Assembly: GCA_026387485.1 (NCBI GenBank)
Contig: JAPLLQ010000018.1
Coordinates: 1 to 5,616, forward strand
Source: Candidatus Omnitrophota bacterium
GTDB taxonomy: Bacteria; Omnitrophota; Gorgyraeia; Gygaellales; Profunditerraquicolaceae
Direction: 5' to 3'
Length of the DNA: 5,616 bases
The notes below the pieces were generated by a model. That model worked only from the letters and a program-made list of their open reading frames with translations, did not search any database and was not told where the DNA came from. The first letter of the stretch is position 1, and the number at the start of each line of letters is the position of its first letter. The translations under genes were made by a program, and so were the position numbers. Of this stretch, positions 1 to 5,311 are shown piece after piece.

Positions 1-239
1 AAGAACGCTACGATAACAGCTATAGCCCCGAGAAGGCTCAAAATACTTAATATTCCTGCAGTTTTTCCAATTAAAAAAATAGAAAGAATAATTAAGTAAA
101 CAGCCACCAATACCAGTAAACTCTTGATTATTCCAAAACCCTGACCCAACAACTTATTACGCGCTTTCTCCGGCTTGAGTAGAAAAATAACCCCGGAAAT
201 AATTAAAACCCATCCTAGAATGATAGTTACATAAGCCAT
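1..239 (-). CDS. small integral membrane protein, 5' part only (runs off left edge)
   Basis: Reading leftward from an ATG at 239-237 gives 79 uninterrupted codons with no stop before the window edge, so the C-terminus is missing. The product begins MAYVTIILGWVLIISGV and is strongly hydrophobic. I see three probable membrane segments, at about residues 4-22, 38-57 and 60-79. A short basic loop (KPEKARNK) follows the first one, suggesting that this loop is cytoplasmic. An AAAGGTAGG ribosome-binding site lies 6 bases upstream of the ATG (246-254), which supports the start. No catalytic motif is visible and I do not recognise the family. Upstream DNA holds no clear promoter, and the inverted-repeat element at 388-559 begins about 150 bases away. 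That the gene is real rests on the hydrophobic pattern, the start signal and the open frame. Confidence 0.7.
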   Translation of the reverse strand, partial: MAYVTIILGWVLIISGVIFLLKPEKARNKLLGQGFGIIKSLLVLVAVYLIILSIFLIGKTAGILSILSLLGAIAVIVAF

Positions 240-387
240 ATTTAACCTACCTTTCTTAGAAGGGGATTTTTGCGCTAGTGCTTAATGCACTTTTAGCTTT
301 TCCTAAATCATATTTTACCACAAATTCCAAAATTGCAAGCAATTTAGTGAACGGGGGAAATTGCGCCATTTTTATACCCAATAGCAG

Positions 388-559
388 TTTTAGCGGCTGC
401 CGAGGCTTGCTTCTCGCAGCACCGCTTGTTTTCCCCACCGTGGAAAACTGCGCTTGGGGAATCTGCTCGCTCGTCCAATACCTTCTAATTAGCGGTGGAC
501 ACCATGGCCGCTCGCATCTTCACATGCTGCTCAAAGTCAAGCCTCGCCATCCGCTAAAA
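388..559 (-). mobile_element. MITE-like inverted-repeat element, complete copy (copy 1)
   Basis: The two ends are imperfect inverted repeats of about 34 bases. The left end (388-421) starts TTTTAGCGGCTGCCGAGGCT; the right end (525-559), read on the minus strand, starts TTTTAGCGGATGGCGAGGCT. Both continue to a shared GCAGCA. The 172-bp body has no convincing gene and no transposase, but has internal hairpins: GTTTTCC/GGAAAAC (428-448, 7-bp stem, 7-base loop) and AGCGG/CCGCT (491-512). Two related sequences occur at the other end of the window (5243-5310 and 5489-5616), so this is a repeat and not a chance palindrome. No clear target-site duplication is visible. Some similarity to copy 2 continues beyond the right terminus (GCTAG at 564-568), so the true border may lie slightly outside. 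It could also be a REP/BIME-type repeat or a structured RNA. Strand is given relative to copy 2. Confidence 0.6.
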
Positions 560-575
560 ATAAGCTAGTTATATC

Positions 576-723
576 TAAATGACACTGGCAAACTTCGAAC
601 GAATAGTTCATTTACGGGTGACTTGGGGATGTGTCTCGCAGCCGCAAATTTGCGGCGAGAGACACTCCCCAAGGCAGGACCCGTAAAGGATTAAACGAGA
701 GAGAAACTTGGCAGGGTCATTTA
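576..723. repeat. 148-bp imperfect palindrome upstream of the SurA-like gene
   Basis: Successive paired segments share one centre near 649. They are TAAATGACACTGGCAAACTT (576-595) with 704-723 (16 of 20 pair), TTTACGGGT (611-619) with ACCCGTAAA (679-687, perfect), CTTGGGGA plus GTGTCTCGC (622-639) with 655-673 (one small slip), and the perfect core CCGCAAATTTGCGG (642-655). As single-stranded DNA or RNA it would fold into one long hairpin. It ends 24 bases before the -35 box of the next gene. No U-tract follows the stem, so it is not a simple terminator. It may be a second short mobile element, a protein-binding or replication-related palindrome, or a processed hairpin RNA. Confidence 0.75.
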
Positions 724-747
724 AAGCTTTAACATAGAAGCGCAGGC

Positions 748-776
748 TTTACAATATGGGAGTTTTGGATTATAAT
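748..776 (+). promoter_or_regulatory. sigma70-type promoter for the SurA-like gene
   Basis: TTTACA (748-753) and a perfect TATAAT (771-776) are separated by 17 bases. Transcription should start near 783, giving a leader of about 17 bases that contains the strong ribosome-binding site AAGGAGG (789-795) and the ATG at 800. The fit to the bacterial consensus is close (5/6 and 6/6). The long palindrome at 576-723 ends just upstream. Confidence 0.75.
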
Positions 777-799
777 TAGGTTAACCTTAAGGAGGAAGT

Positions 800-1489
800 A
801 TGCTTAAATTTTTACGCCACAAAAAAACAGCTAAGAAGATCTGGATTGGTTTGGCAATACTGGTATTACCGGCTTTCGTATTCTGGGGTTTTGGCAGCGC
901 CATAGATAGACAGAAAAAAAGCGGTTATGTAGGAAAGATATCCAGCAGAAAGATCTCCTTATTAGAATATAAAGATTCGGTCATCGCCGCAAGAAATGCG
1001 GCAATTATCCAACTGGGGAGTAAGTTTTATGAAGTACAAAAAGACCTTAACTTGGAAACTATGGCTTGGGAGAGATTGATATTACTTCAAGAAGCTAAGA
1101 ATCGCAGGATTACTGCCTCAGACCGGGAAGTAATTGAGCTGATTGAAAGCTACCCCTTTTTCCAGCGTAATGGCAACTTTGATAACCGAATATATGATGA
1201 AGTAATCAAATATGTCTTTCGCATCCAGCCTCGCGTCTTTGAAGAAGAGACCCGCCAGAATATAATCCTTTCTAAGCTCTATCAGCAGATTATCGGTGAT
1301 GTGAAAGTGGATGGAAAAGAAGTACGGGAAGGTTATATTAAAGCTAATAACAAAGGCAAGGCCAACTTTCGCGTTAATGAAAAGAAATTCGCCCTGGAGC
1401 AAAAAGAATTCGGCTTAAAAATCCTGGAAGAGAAAAGGCAGGAAAAACTCACCCAATTCCTGGAAGTACTAAAAAAGAAAACCCAATAG
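800..1489 (+). CDS. membrane-anchored SurA/PpiD N-terminal-domain-like protein
   Basis: This 229-residue protein has a basic N-terminus, one hydrophobic segment (about 14-34, IWIGLAILVLPAFVFWGFGS) and then a charged, mostly helical region. This is the layout of PpiD-like chaperones, anchored in the inner membrane with the body in the periplasm. Residues 42-60 (GYVGKISSRKISLLEYKDS) match the start of SurA-N-type domains (G-x-V-(N)G-x-x-I-x-x-x-E/D-Y/F). Residues about 168-185 (VKVDGKEVREGYIKANNK) resemble the segment that leads into the parvulin prolyl-isomerase domain in full-length proteins. That isomerase domain is absent; the protein instead ends in a Lys/Glu-rich amphipathic helix (about 197-229). 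A holdase or outer-membrane-protein chaperone role without isomerase activity is inferred. The start is supported by AAGGAGG 4 bases upstream. The gene is monocistronic and converges on the ferredoxin gene. Confidence 0.75.
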   Translation: MLKFLRHKKTAKKIWIGLAILVLPAFVFWGFGSAIDRQKKSGYVGKISSRKISLLEYKDSVIAARNAAIIQLGSKFYEVQKDLNLETMAWERLILLQEAKNRRITASDREVIELIESYPFFQRNGNFDNRIYDEVIKYVFRIQPRVFEEETRQNIILSKLYQQIIGDVKVDGKEVREGYIKANNKGKANFRVNEKKFALEQKEFGLKILEEKRQEKLTQFLEVLKKKTQ

Positions 1490-1491
1490 AA

Positions 1492-1674
1492 TTACTGCTT
1501 TATCTTAATCGAATTCACCGGGCACTGGTCAGCCACTTCCTGCAGATTGCAGGTTGCGCAAACCTGGGCCTTAACATGGGCAACGCCATCACCTTGGATT
1601 TGGAAAACATCAGGGCAGGATTGTTCGCATAGCCCGCACCCTACGCAGGTTGAAGTATCAACGGTTACCTTCAT
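1492..1674 (-). CDS. single-cluster [4Fe-4S] ferredoxin
   Basis: This is a 60-residue soluble low-potential electron carrier. The motif C10-x2-C13-x2-C16 and the distant C51-P supply the four cluster ligands. C20 and a Cys at 39 or 42 lie where the Thermotoga maritima ferredoxin (also 60 residues, ligands 10/13/16/51) has its disulfide. Only one cluster can be built, because the second half lacks a CxxCxxC set. The start is supported by GGAGG five bases upstream of the ATG. It lies 14 bases downstream of the ferritin-like gene and is the last gene of the por block, so it is a natural electron partner for PorGDAB; the partnership is inferred from position. Its stop is only 2 bases from that of the convergent SurA-like gene, and no terminator hairpin fits between them. 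Confidence 0.93.
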   Translation of the reverse strand: MKVTVDTSTCVGCGLCEQSCPDVFQIQGDGVAHVKAQVCATCNLQEVADQCPVNSIKIKQ

Positions 1675-1688
1675 TATCTCCTCCGGCT

Positions 1689-2168
1689 CTATCTTTCTAA
1701 CAAATTCTCAAAAGTCTCTTCATGGTCAACTTCTTCGGATAATATGTGAGTGACTAACTGATAGGTAACATTATCCTTACCCAATGTCTTCTTGGCGATC
1801 TTATTATAAACTTCGATTGCCCCTGCCTCAGCTTCGGTGACAATGCGGATGATCCTGTTAATATCCGCGGTATTTTTCGGAGGCATAAGATAGGGCGCAT
1901 TGGCGTTCTTCTCTAATTCCATCGGGTTAGCTACCGGGATATCGCCTAATTTTATGATCAAATCAGCTATCTCTGTGGCGTGCTCTAATTCATCTTTAGC
2001 TAATTTCTCTAACATCTCTTTGACATCTTCATAAGCCCGTCCGGAAACAATCTGGGCCATATACCAATACAAATAAAACGCTAGCCATTCATCGCAATAA
2101 GCTTTATTTAAATCCTTGACCAGGTCTTTTAAACTCAAATCCACAATTGCCCTTGCCTGTTTTCCCAT
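1689..2168 (-). CDS. ferritin-like di-iron protein (bacterioferritin/DPSL-like)
   Basis: The 159-residue, helix-rich product carries ferritin-type di-iron ligands: E27 in the first helix, E60-x2-H63 (DELEHATE) in the second, E112 or E114 in the third (TEAEAGAIE) and E146-x2-H149 (EEVDHEE) in the fourth. The spacing E27 to E60 (33) equals that of bacterioferritin (E18 to E51). The bacterioferritin haem-ligand Met after the first ExxH glutamate is replaced by Leu61, so haem binding is unlikely. Only one Cys (C25) is present. Such proteins oxidise Fe(II) with O2 or H2O2 and store iron in the cytoplasm; a Dps-like, archaeal-type DPSL or encapsulin-cargo role cannot be excluded. I chose the ATG at 2168 because AAGGAGGTG precedes it by 4-5 bases; an in-frame ATG at 2192 would read through that site. 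It lies between porB and the ferredoxin gene. Confidence 0.85.
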   Translation of the reverse strand: MGKQARAIVDLSLKDLVKDLNKAYCDEWLAFYLYWYMAQIVSGRAYEDVKEMLEKLAKDELEHATEIADLIIKLGDIPVANPMELEKNANAPYLMPPKNTADINRIIRIVTEAEAGAIEVYNKIAKKTLGKDNVTYQLVTHILSEEVDHEETFENLLER

Positions 2169-2172
2169 ACCG

Positions 2173-2181
2173 CACCTCCTT
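2173..2181 (-). promoter_or_regulatory. ribosome-binding site that sets the ferritin start
   Basis: Read on the minus strand this is AAGGAGGTG, nearly the full anti-16S complement, followed by CGGT and the ATG at 2168. It falls inside the extended frame that would start at 2192 and so argues for the shorter 159-residue protein. Confidence 0.85.
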
Positions 2182-2186
2182 AATGA

Positions 2187-2230
2187 GCGCATAACTTACG
2201 AACACGATAGTGTAAGTAAGTTATCTGCGC
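2187..2230. repeat. hairpin next to the ferritin start
   Basis: GCGCATAACTTAC (2187-2199) pairs with GTAAGTTATCTGCGC (2216-2230) with a 2-base bulge. Inside the loop, ACAC (2202-2205) and GTGT (2210-2213) can form a further short stem around GATA. In the por-to-ferritin transcript the hairpin ends about 6 bases upstream of the AAGGAGG. It could influence ribosome access or mark the 5' end of a processed ferritin-ferredoxin mRNA. No U-tract follows. Confidence 0.65.
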
Positions 2231-2236
2231 GAATTA

Positions 2237-2273
2237 ACCCCGCCTCTTGCATTCTGCAAGAATGCGGCGGGGT
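2237..2273. repeat. GC-rich hairpin between porB and the ferritin gene
   Basis: ACCCCGCC (2237-2244) pairs perfectly with GGCGGGGT (2266-2273), enclosing a second perfect stem TCTTGCA/TGCAAGA (2245-2251 and 2255-2261, loop TTC). This is very stable and resembles a terminator stem, but no run of U follows on either strand. I therefore call it a stem-loop that may attenuate transcription or protect the 3' end of the por mRNA, not a proven terminator. Confidence 0.7.
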
Positions 2274-2279
2274 AAGTTC

Positions 2280-2322
2280 GGCCAAACAACTTAGCTTCGC
2301 TATAGCTCGCTAATTTGTGGCC
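2280..2322. repeat. imperfect palindrome overlapping the porB 3' end
   Basis: GGCC (2280-2283) and GGCC (2319-2322) bracket an inverted repeat centred on TATA (2300-2303). The arms contain TTAGC(TTCGC) and (GCTC)GCTAA. The right arm is also the last codons and TAG stop of porB (2310-2312), so the ATN tail of the protein is encoded within the repeat. It may have formed by repeat insertion at the gene end. Confidence 0.55.
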
Positions 2323-3194
2323 TCACTTACTTTTAATCCGTATTTCTTTATATTATTATCCGCGATCTCCTGAACCTTTTTTATCTCATCAGGATTCTTC
2401 AGTAGATGTTTAAACCTGCCTTGAGTCTTTAAATATTCCTCAACCGGCTTTGGGGTAATTTGTCTTTTGGCAGCCAGTATTCCGTTTTCATATTCAATTA
2501 AAGGATATAATCCGGTTTCAACCGCCAGTTTTGCCACCGCAATGGTCAAATTTGTCTCATGCCGCCAGCCTAAAGGACAGGGTACATGTATCTGCATATA
2601 TTTCGGCCCTTTAATGGATAGCGCCTTCTTTACTTTTCTCTGGATATCCTGAGGAAAAGCTACTGAAGCAGTTGCTACATAAGGAATCCCATGGGCGTTC
2701 GCGATTTCCGGCATGGGTTTTTTGGGCCGGATATTTCCGGTTGATTTTACGCCTATTGGGCTGGTTGTAGTATTAGAATCAAATGGTGTAAGGCCGCTAC
2801 GCTGGATACCAGTATTCATGTAAGCTTCATTGTCATAACAGACATATAAGATATTGTGCCCCCGCTCGAGCATACCGGAAAGCGCCTGTAAGCCAATATC
2901 CGCGGTTCCGCCATCTCCTGCCTGGGCAATTACATTTATACTATCGGCTTTACCTAAATATTTAAGCGCAGATTCTACTCCCGAAGCAACTGCAGCACAG
3001 TTCTCAAATAAAGAGTGGATAAAAGGAACCCCCCAGCTTGTTTCAGGGTATTTGGTAGAGAAAACTTCCAGGCATCCGGTATTATTTGCTACAATCGTAT
3101 TCGGGCCGGCCGCGTCAATGACTAGACGCGCTGCCAGAGACTGGCCACAGCCTGCGCAGGCAGTATGTCCGGAATTAAAGAGTGTTTTGCTCAT
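2310..3194 (-). CDS. porB: pyruvate:ferredoxin oxidoreductase, beta subunit
   Basis: This 294-residue subunit binds thiamine diphosphate and the proximal [4Fe-4S] cluster. Cluster ligands are C13 and C16 (ACAGCG), C41 (TGCLE) and C206 (HVPCPLGW), matching the four-Cys set of PFOR enzymes. The ThDP-Mg motif begins GDGG (93-96) and ends at YDNEAYMN (120-127). The segment TTTSPIGVKSTGNIRPKKP (142-160) followed by GIPYVATAS (169-177) is typical of pyruvate- and 2-oxoisovalerate-type beta subunits. AAAGGA lies about 5 bases upstream of the ATG, and the gene starts inside the last 20 bases of porA, so the two are translationally coupled. With PorA it catalyses pyruvate + CoA + 2 oxidised Fd to acetyl-CoA + CO2 + 2 reduced Fd in the cytoplasm. 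Substrate preference (pyruvate over branched-chain 2-oxoacids) is likely but not certain. Confidence 0.93.
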   Translation of the reverse strand: MSKTLFNSGHTACAGCGQSLAARLVIDAAGPNTIVANNTGCLEVFSTKYPETSWGVPFIHSLFENCAAVASGVESALKYLGKADSINVIAQAGDGGTADIGLQALSGMLERGHNILYVCYDNEAYMNTGIQRSGLTPFDSNTTTSPIGVKSTGNIRPKKPMPEIANAHGIPYVATASVAFPQDIQRKVKKALSIKGPKYMQIHVPCPLGWRHETNLTIAVAKLAVETGLYPLIEYENGILAAKRQITPKPVEEYLKTQGRFKHLLKNPDEIKKVQEIADNNIKKYGLKVSEATN

Positions 3195-4368
3195 AGCTTT
3201 CCTTTAAGAGTTCGGGTTTTAAATCAATGAATTCGCCCTGCTTCTCTTTGCCGGTCATCAAGCGAAAGATTTCTTTAATCGAATTTTTAGTAATATCCCG
3301 TCCGCCTAAACCTACAATAAAACTGCTGATTGCTTTAGGTTTTTTGGCTTTACCGAAAAATACTGCCTTTATTTCGGCAGATAAGGGAGCAAAAGAACCC
3401 AGGGAGAGCGCCCGGTCAATCACCGCTACTTTGGAAATATTTTTTAATGCTTCATAGATTTGGTTTACCGGGAAAGGCCGCAAAGAGGTTATTTTAAGCA
3501 GCCCGACTTTCTTGCCCTTCTTCCTCAACTCATCTATAACTTCCTTAATAGTCCCGCAGACTGAACCCATAGCTACAATTACTCTCTCCGCGTCTTTTAA
3601 TTGATAACCTTCGATCAAACCATTATAAGTACGTCCAAAAACCTTGGCGAAATCCGCGGTAATCTTAGGAATAAGCGCTAAGGCTTCTTTATGAGTTTCA
3701 TTTAAAGCATAGCGCGCCTCGGTATAATACTCAGGGTCAACTAATGGGCCCAGAGTCATCGGATTTTCAACATCTAATTTGTAAGGAGCTTTGTAAGCAG
3801 GTAAAAATTTATCGACTTCTTCCTGGGTAGGTATATCCACGGTTTCAACGCCGTGAGTGAGGATAAAACCATCCATGCAAACCATTACCGGAAGCATAAT
3901 CGATTTATCTTCACCTAATTTATAGGCAATTAAGTGCAAATCCGCTGCTTCCTGAATATCCTCGGCATGAAACTGCACCCATCCGGCATCGCGTAAACTT
4001 ACCGCGTCCTGATGGTCATTCCAAATATTAATCGGAGCGGAGATAGCTCTTACTGCGGTAGTCATAACTACCGGAAGCCGCATCCCGGCGATATTAAAAA
4101 CCACCTCACCCATTAATAACAGGCCTTGCGAGCTGGTTGCGGTATAAGCGCGCACTCCTGCGGCGGAAGCACCCAAAACTACTGAAGCTGCGGAATGTTC
4201 GCTTTCAACATTAACGAATTGGGCATTCAAATGCCCGTCAGCAACTATCTGGGCGAGCTCTTCTACAATATGGGTTTGAGGCGTAATTGGATAAGCGGAG
4301 ATTACCCCCGGTTTACAGAGCTGGATAACCTTGGCTACTGCCATTGAACCTTCTAAGAACTCTTTCAT
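3175..4368 (-). CDS. porA: pyruvate:ferredoxin oxidoreductase, alpha subunit
   Basis: This 397-residue subunit contributes the pyrimidine side of the ThDP site. YPITPQT (26-32) contains T29 and IWNDHQD lies at 115-121. R107 in VRAISAP corresponds to the Arg that, with this Thr, holds the pyruvate carboxylate in known PFOR structures, which favours pyruvate as substrate. E57 (VESEHSA) fits the glutamate that activates the cofactor. The C-terminal part (about 260-370, from ERVIVAMGSVCGTIKEVID to SFIVGLGGRDI) is the transketolase-C-like domain. Its length is as expected for an archaeal/Thermotoga-type separate alpha chain. The ATG sits in an ATGA overlap with the porD stop (4365-4368). A downstream Met9 is possible, but the first Met preserves the usual N-terminus. 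Stop and porB start overlap by 20 bases. Confidence 0.94.
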   Translation of the reverse strand: MKEFLEGSMAVAKVIQLCKPGVISAYPITPQTHIVEELAQIVADGHLNAQFVNVESEHSAASVVLGASAAGVRAYTATSSQGLLLMGEVVFNIAGMRLPVVMTTAVRAISAPINIWNDHQDAVSLRDAGWVQFHAEDIQEAADLHLIAYKLGEDKSIMLPVMVCMDGFILTHGVETVDIPTQEEVDKFLPAYKAPYKLDVENPMTLGPLVDPEYYTEARYALNETHKEALALIPKITADFAKVFGRTYNGLIEGYQLKDAERVIVAMGSVCGTIKEVIDELRKKGKKVGLLKITSLRPFPVNQIYEALKNISKVAVIDRALSLGSFAPLSAEIKAVFFGKAKKPKAISSFIVGLGGRDITKNSIKEIFRLMTGKEKQGEFIDLKPELLKESYEQNTL

Positions 4369-4628
4369 TCTTTGGAATCCTCTTTAACCATCTCAATATC
4401 CTGCTTAGGGCAGATACGCGCGCAATTTCCGCAGCCCTTGCAGTAATCCGGGTCAAAATCATAAGTATTTTTACCCTCTCCGGATATACAGCTTTCAGGA
4501 CAAATCAACAGGCACATATTGCAGGCAATGCAATTCTTTTTTAAAAACTTAGGCCTGGATTCAGTGCGCCAGGGGCCGGTTTTATTATTCCGGCTTGAAC
4601 CGGGTTTACAAGTCAGCGGGCCGAACAT
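4365..4628 (-). CDS. porD: pyruvate:ferredoxin oxidoreductase, delta subunit (2x[4Fe-4S])
   Basis: This 87-residue ferredoxin-like subunit has two full cluster motifs, C33-x2-C36-x2-C39-x3-C43-P and C63-x2-C66-x2-C69-x3-C73-P. Ahead of them is the N-terminal tail typical of PorD (PGSSRNNKTGPWRTESRP, residues 9-26), which separates it from free 2[4Fe-4S] ferredoxins. It carries electrons from the PorB cluster to the external acceptor. Two extra Cys (C7, C47) are not part of the motifs. AGGAAGG lies 9 bases upstream of the ATG, inside the end of porG (23-base overlap), and the stop overlaps the porA start by 4 bases. Confidence 0.94.
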   Translation of the reverse strand: MFGPLTCKPGSSRNNKTGPWRTESRPKFLKKNCIACNMCLLICPESCISGEGKNTYDFDPDYCKGCGNCARICPKQDIEMVKEDSKE

Positions 4629-5157
4629 AATTATATCCTTCCTGAGCTGCTTTTATATTAGCTTCCTGTAGCTTAGCCTCAAATCTATGTTTTATAGCCG
4701 CAATTAATTCATCCAAAGTCAGTTCACCGGTGGCAGCGCAAAAAGCGCCTAATATAGCGGTATTCCCTAAAGGCCTGCCTATATGTTTTAAAGCGATATC
4801 GTTTGCCGGAACTACTAGGACTTTTTGTTTAGCGCTACACTTAGGAAGCTGCACCGCGGTCTCTTTACCATTAATAATCACGGTTCCGTTTTCTTTTAGT
4901 CCGGATAAACAGTTAAAACCGCGCATGAGGGTATAGTCTACTATTAATAAGTAATCCGGTTCGTAGATCTGGCTGCGTAGCCGCACGGGTCTAGAATCCA
5001 CCCGCACAAAGGCATTCATCGGAGCGCCCATCCGGGCAGCGCCGAAGCTGGGAAAAACAAAAGAATACATGCCTTTTATGAAATAAGCATAACCTAATAA
5101 TGAAGCGGTAGTGATTGCGCCCTGGCCTGCGCGGGCATGGATACGGATTTCTTTCAT
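4606..5157 (-). CDS. porG: pyruvate:ferredoxin oxidoreductase, gamma subunit
   Basis: This 183-residue subunit begins MKEIRIHARAGQGAITTAS, the glycine-rich opening of gamma chains (usually GRGGQG; here ARAGQG at 8-13). SFGAARMGAPMNAFVRVD (37-54) and GNTAILGAF further on are also family-typical. In PFOR the gamma domain contacts CoA and helps hold the complex together. It is the first gene of the operon, giving the order G-D-A-B known from Pyrococcus and Thermotoga. A TAA lies directly before the ATG in the same frame, so no longer start with the same frame exists. The AAGGAG site (5170-5175) is 12 bases from the ATG, longer than usual, which may lower initiation relative to the coupled genes downstream. 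Confidence 0.93.
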   Translation of the reverse strand: MKEIRIHARAGQGAITTASLLGYAYFIKGMYSFVFPSFGAARMGAPMNAFVRVDSRPVRLRSQIYEPDYLLIVDYTLMRGFNCLSGLKENGTVIINGKETAVQLPKCSAKQKVLVVPANDIALKHIGRPLGNTAILGAFCAATGELTLDELIAAIKHRFEAKLQEANIKAAQEGYNYVRPADL

Positions 5158-5194
5158 TTAATGGTTAAACTCCTTAAAGCAAAAATGTTCAAGT

Positions 5195-5223
5195 ATAATA
5201 TATCTTTTCCGCTACTTTGTCAA
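5195..5223 (-). promoter_or_regulatory. sigma70-type promoter of the por operon
   Basis: On the minus strand a perfect TTGACA (5223-5218) is followed after exactly 17 bases by TATTAT (5200-5195). Transcription should start near 5188, giving a leader of about 30 bases before the porG ATG. An overlapping TATACT gives a 20-base spacer and is less likely. The TTTTAGCGG end of a repeat copy begins 20 bases upstream of the -35 box, so any activator site would have to lie within repeat DNA. Confidence 0.8.
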
Positions 5224-5242
5224 ATAATTTATTTTCAATCAA

Positions 5243-5310
5243 TTTTAGCGGCTGTCGAGGCTTGCTTCTCGCTGTATTAATTTATTTTACTCTCAGGGTA
5301 TTGCTCGCTC
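5243..5310 (-). repeat. partial copy of the inverted-repeat element (copy 3)
   Basis: Bases 5243-5274 match the left end of copy 1 (388-419) at 30 of 32 positions, starting TTTTAGCGGCTGTCGAGGCT. Both then reach a common TGCTCGCTC (464-472 and 5302-5310), with a different, AT-rich and shorter stretch between. No matching second terminus facing this one occurs before the window ends. This looks like a deleted or interrupted copy. It has the same orientation as copy 1 and abuts the por promoter. Confidence 0.6.
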
Positions 5311-5311
5311 A

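Noticed and set aside
307..342. Possible promoter for the left membrane gene (minus strand: TTGCAA with TAAAAT, or TATGAT)
   Set aside because: Spacers are 15 or 20 bases and no combination gives 16-18, so the boxes are not convincing in this AT-rich stretch.
256..438. 60-codon minus-strand frame just upstream of the left membrane-protein gene
   Set aside because: It begins inside the inverted-repeat element, has no good ribosome-binding site at its start and no recognisable composition; probably chance, although its end lies close to the next start.
278..568. 96-codon plus-strand frame crossing the element at 388-559
   Set aside because: It runs through both terminal repeats and the internal hairpins, has no start signal, and shows no domain-like pattern; the DNA is better explained as a repeat.
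2204..2236. Possible internal promoter before the ferritin gene (minus strand TTAATT, 17 bases, TACACT)
   Set aside because: The spacing is right, but the -35 box is poor and both boxes lie in hairpin arms; too weak to list, though a separate ferritin promoter remains possible.
2237..2273. Rho-independent terminator of the por genes
   Set aside because: The stem is strong, but no U-tract follows on either strand, so it is listed as a hairpin only.
2854..3207. 117-codon plus-strand frame opposite porB
   Set aside because: It lies entirely antisense to the well-supported porB and has no start signal; a shadow frame.
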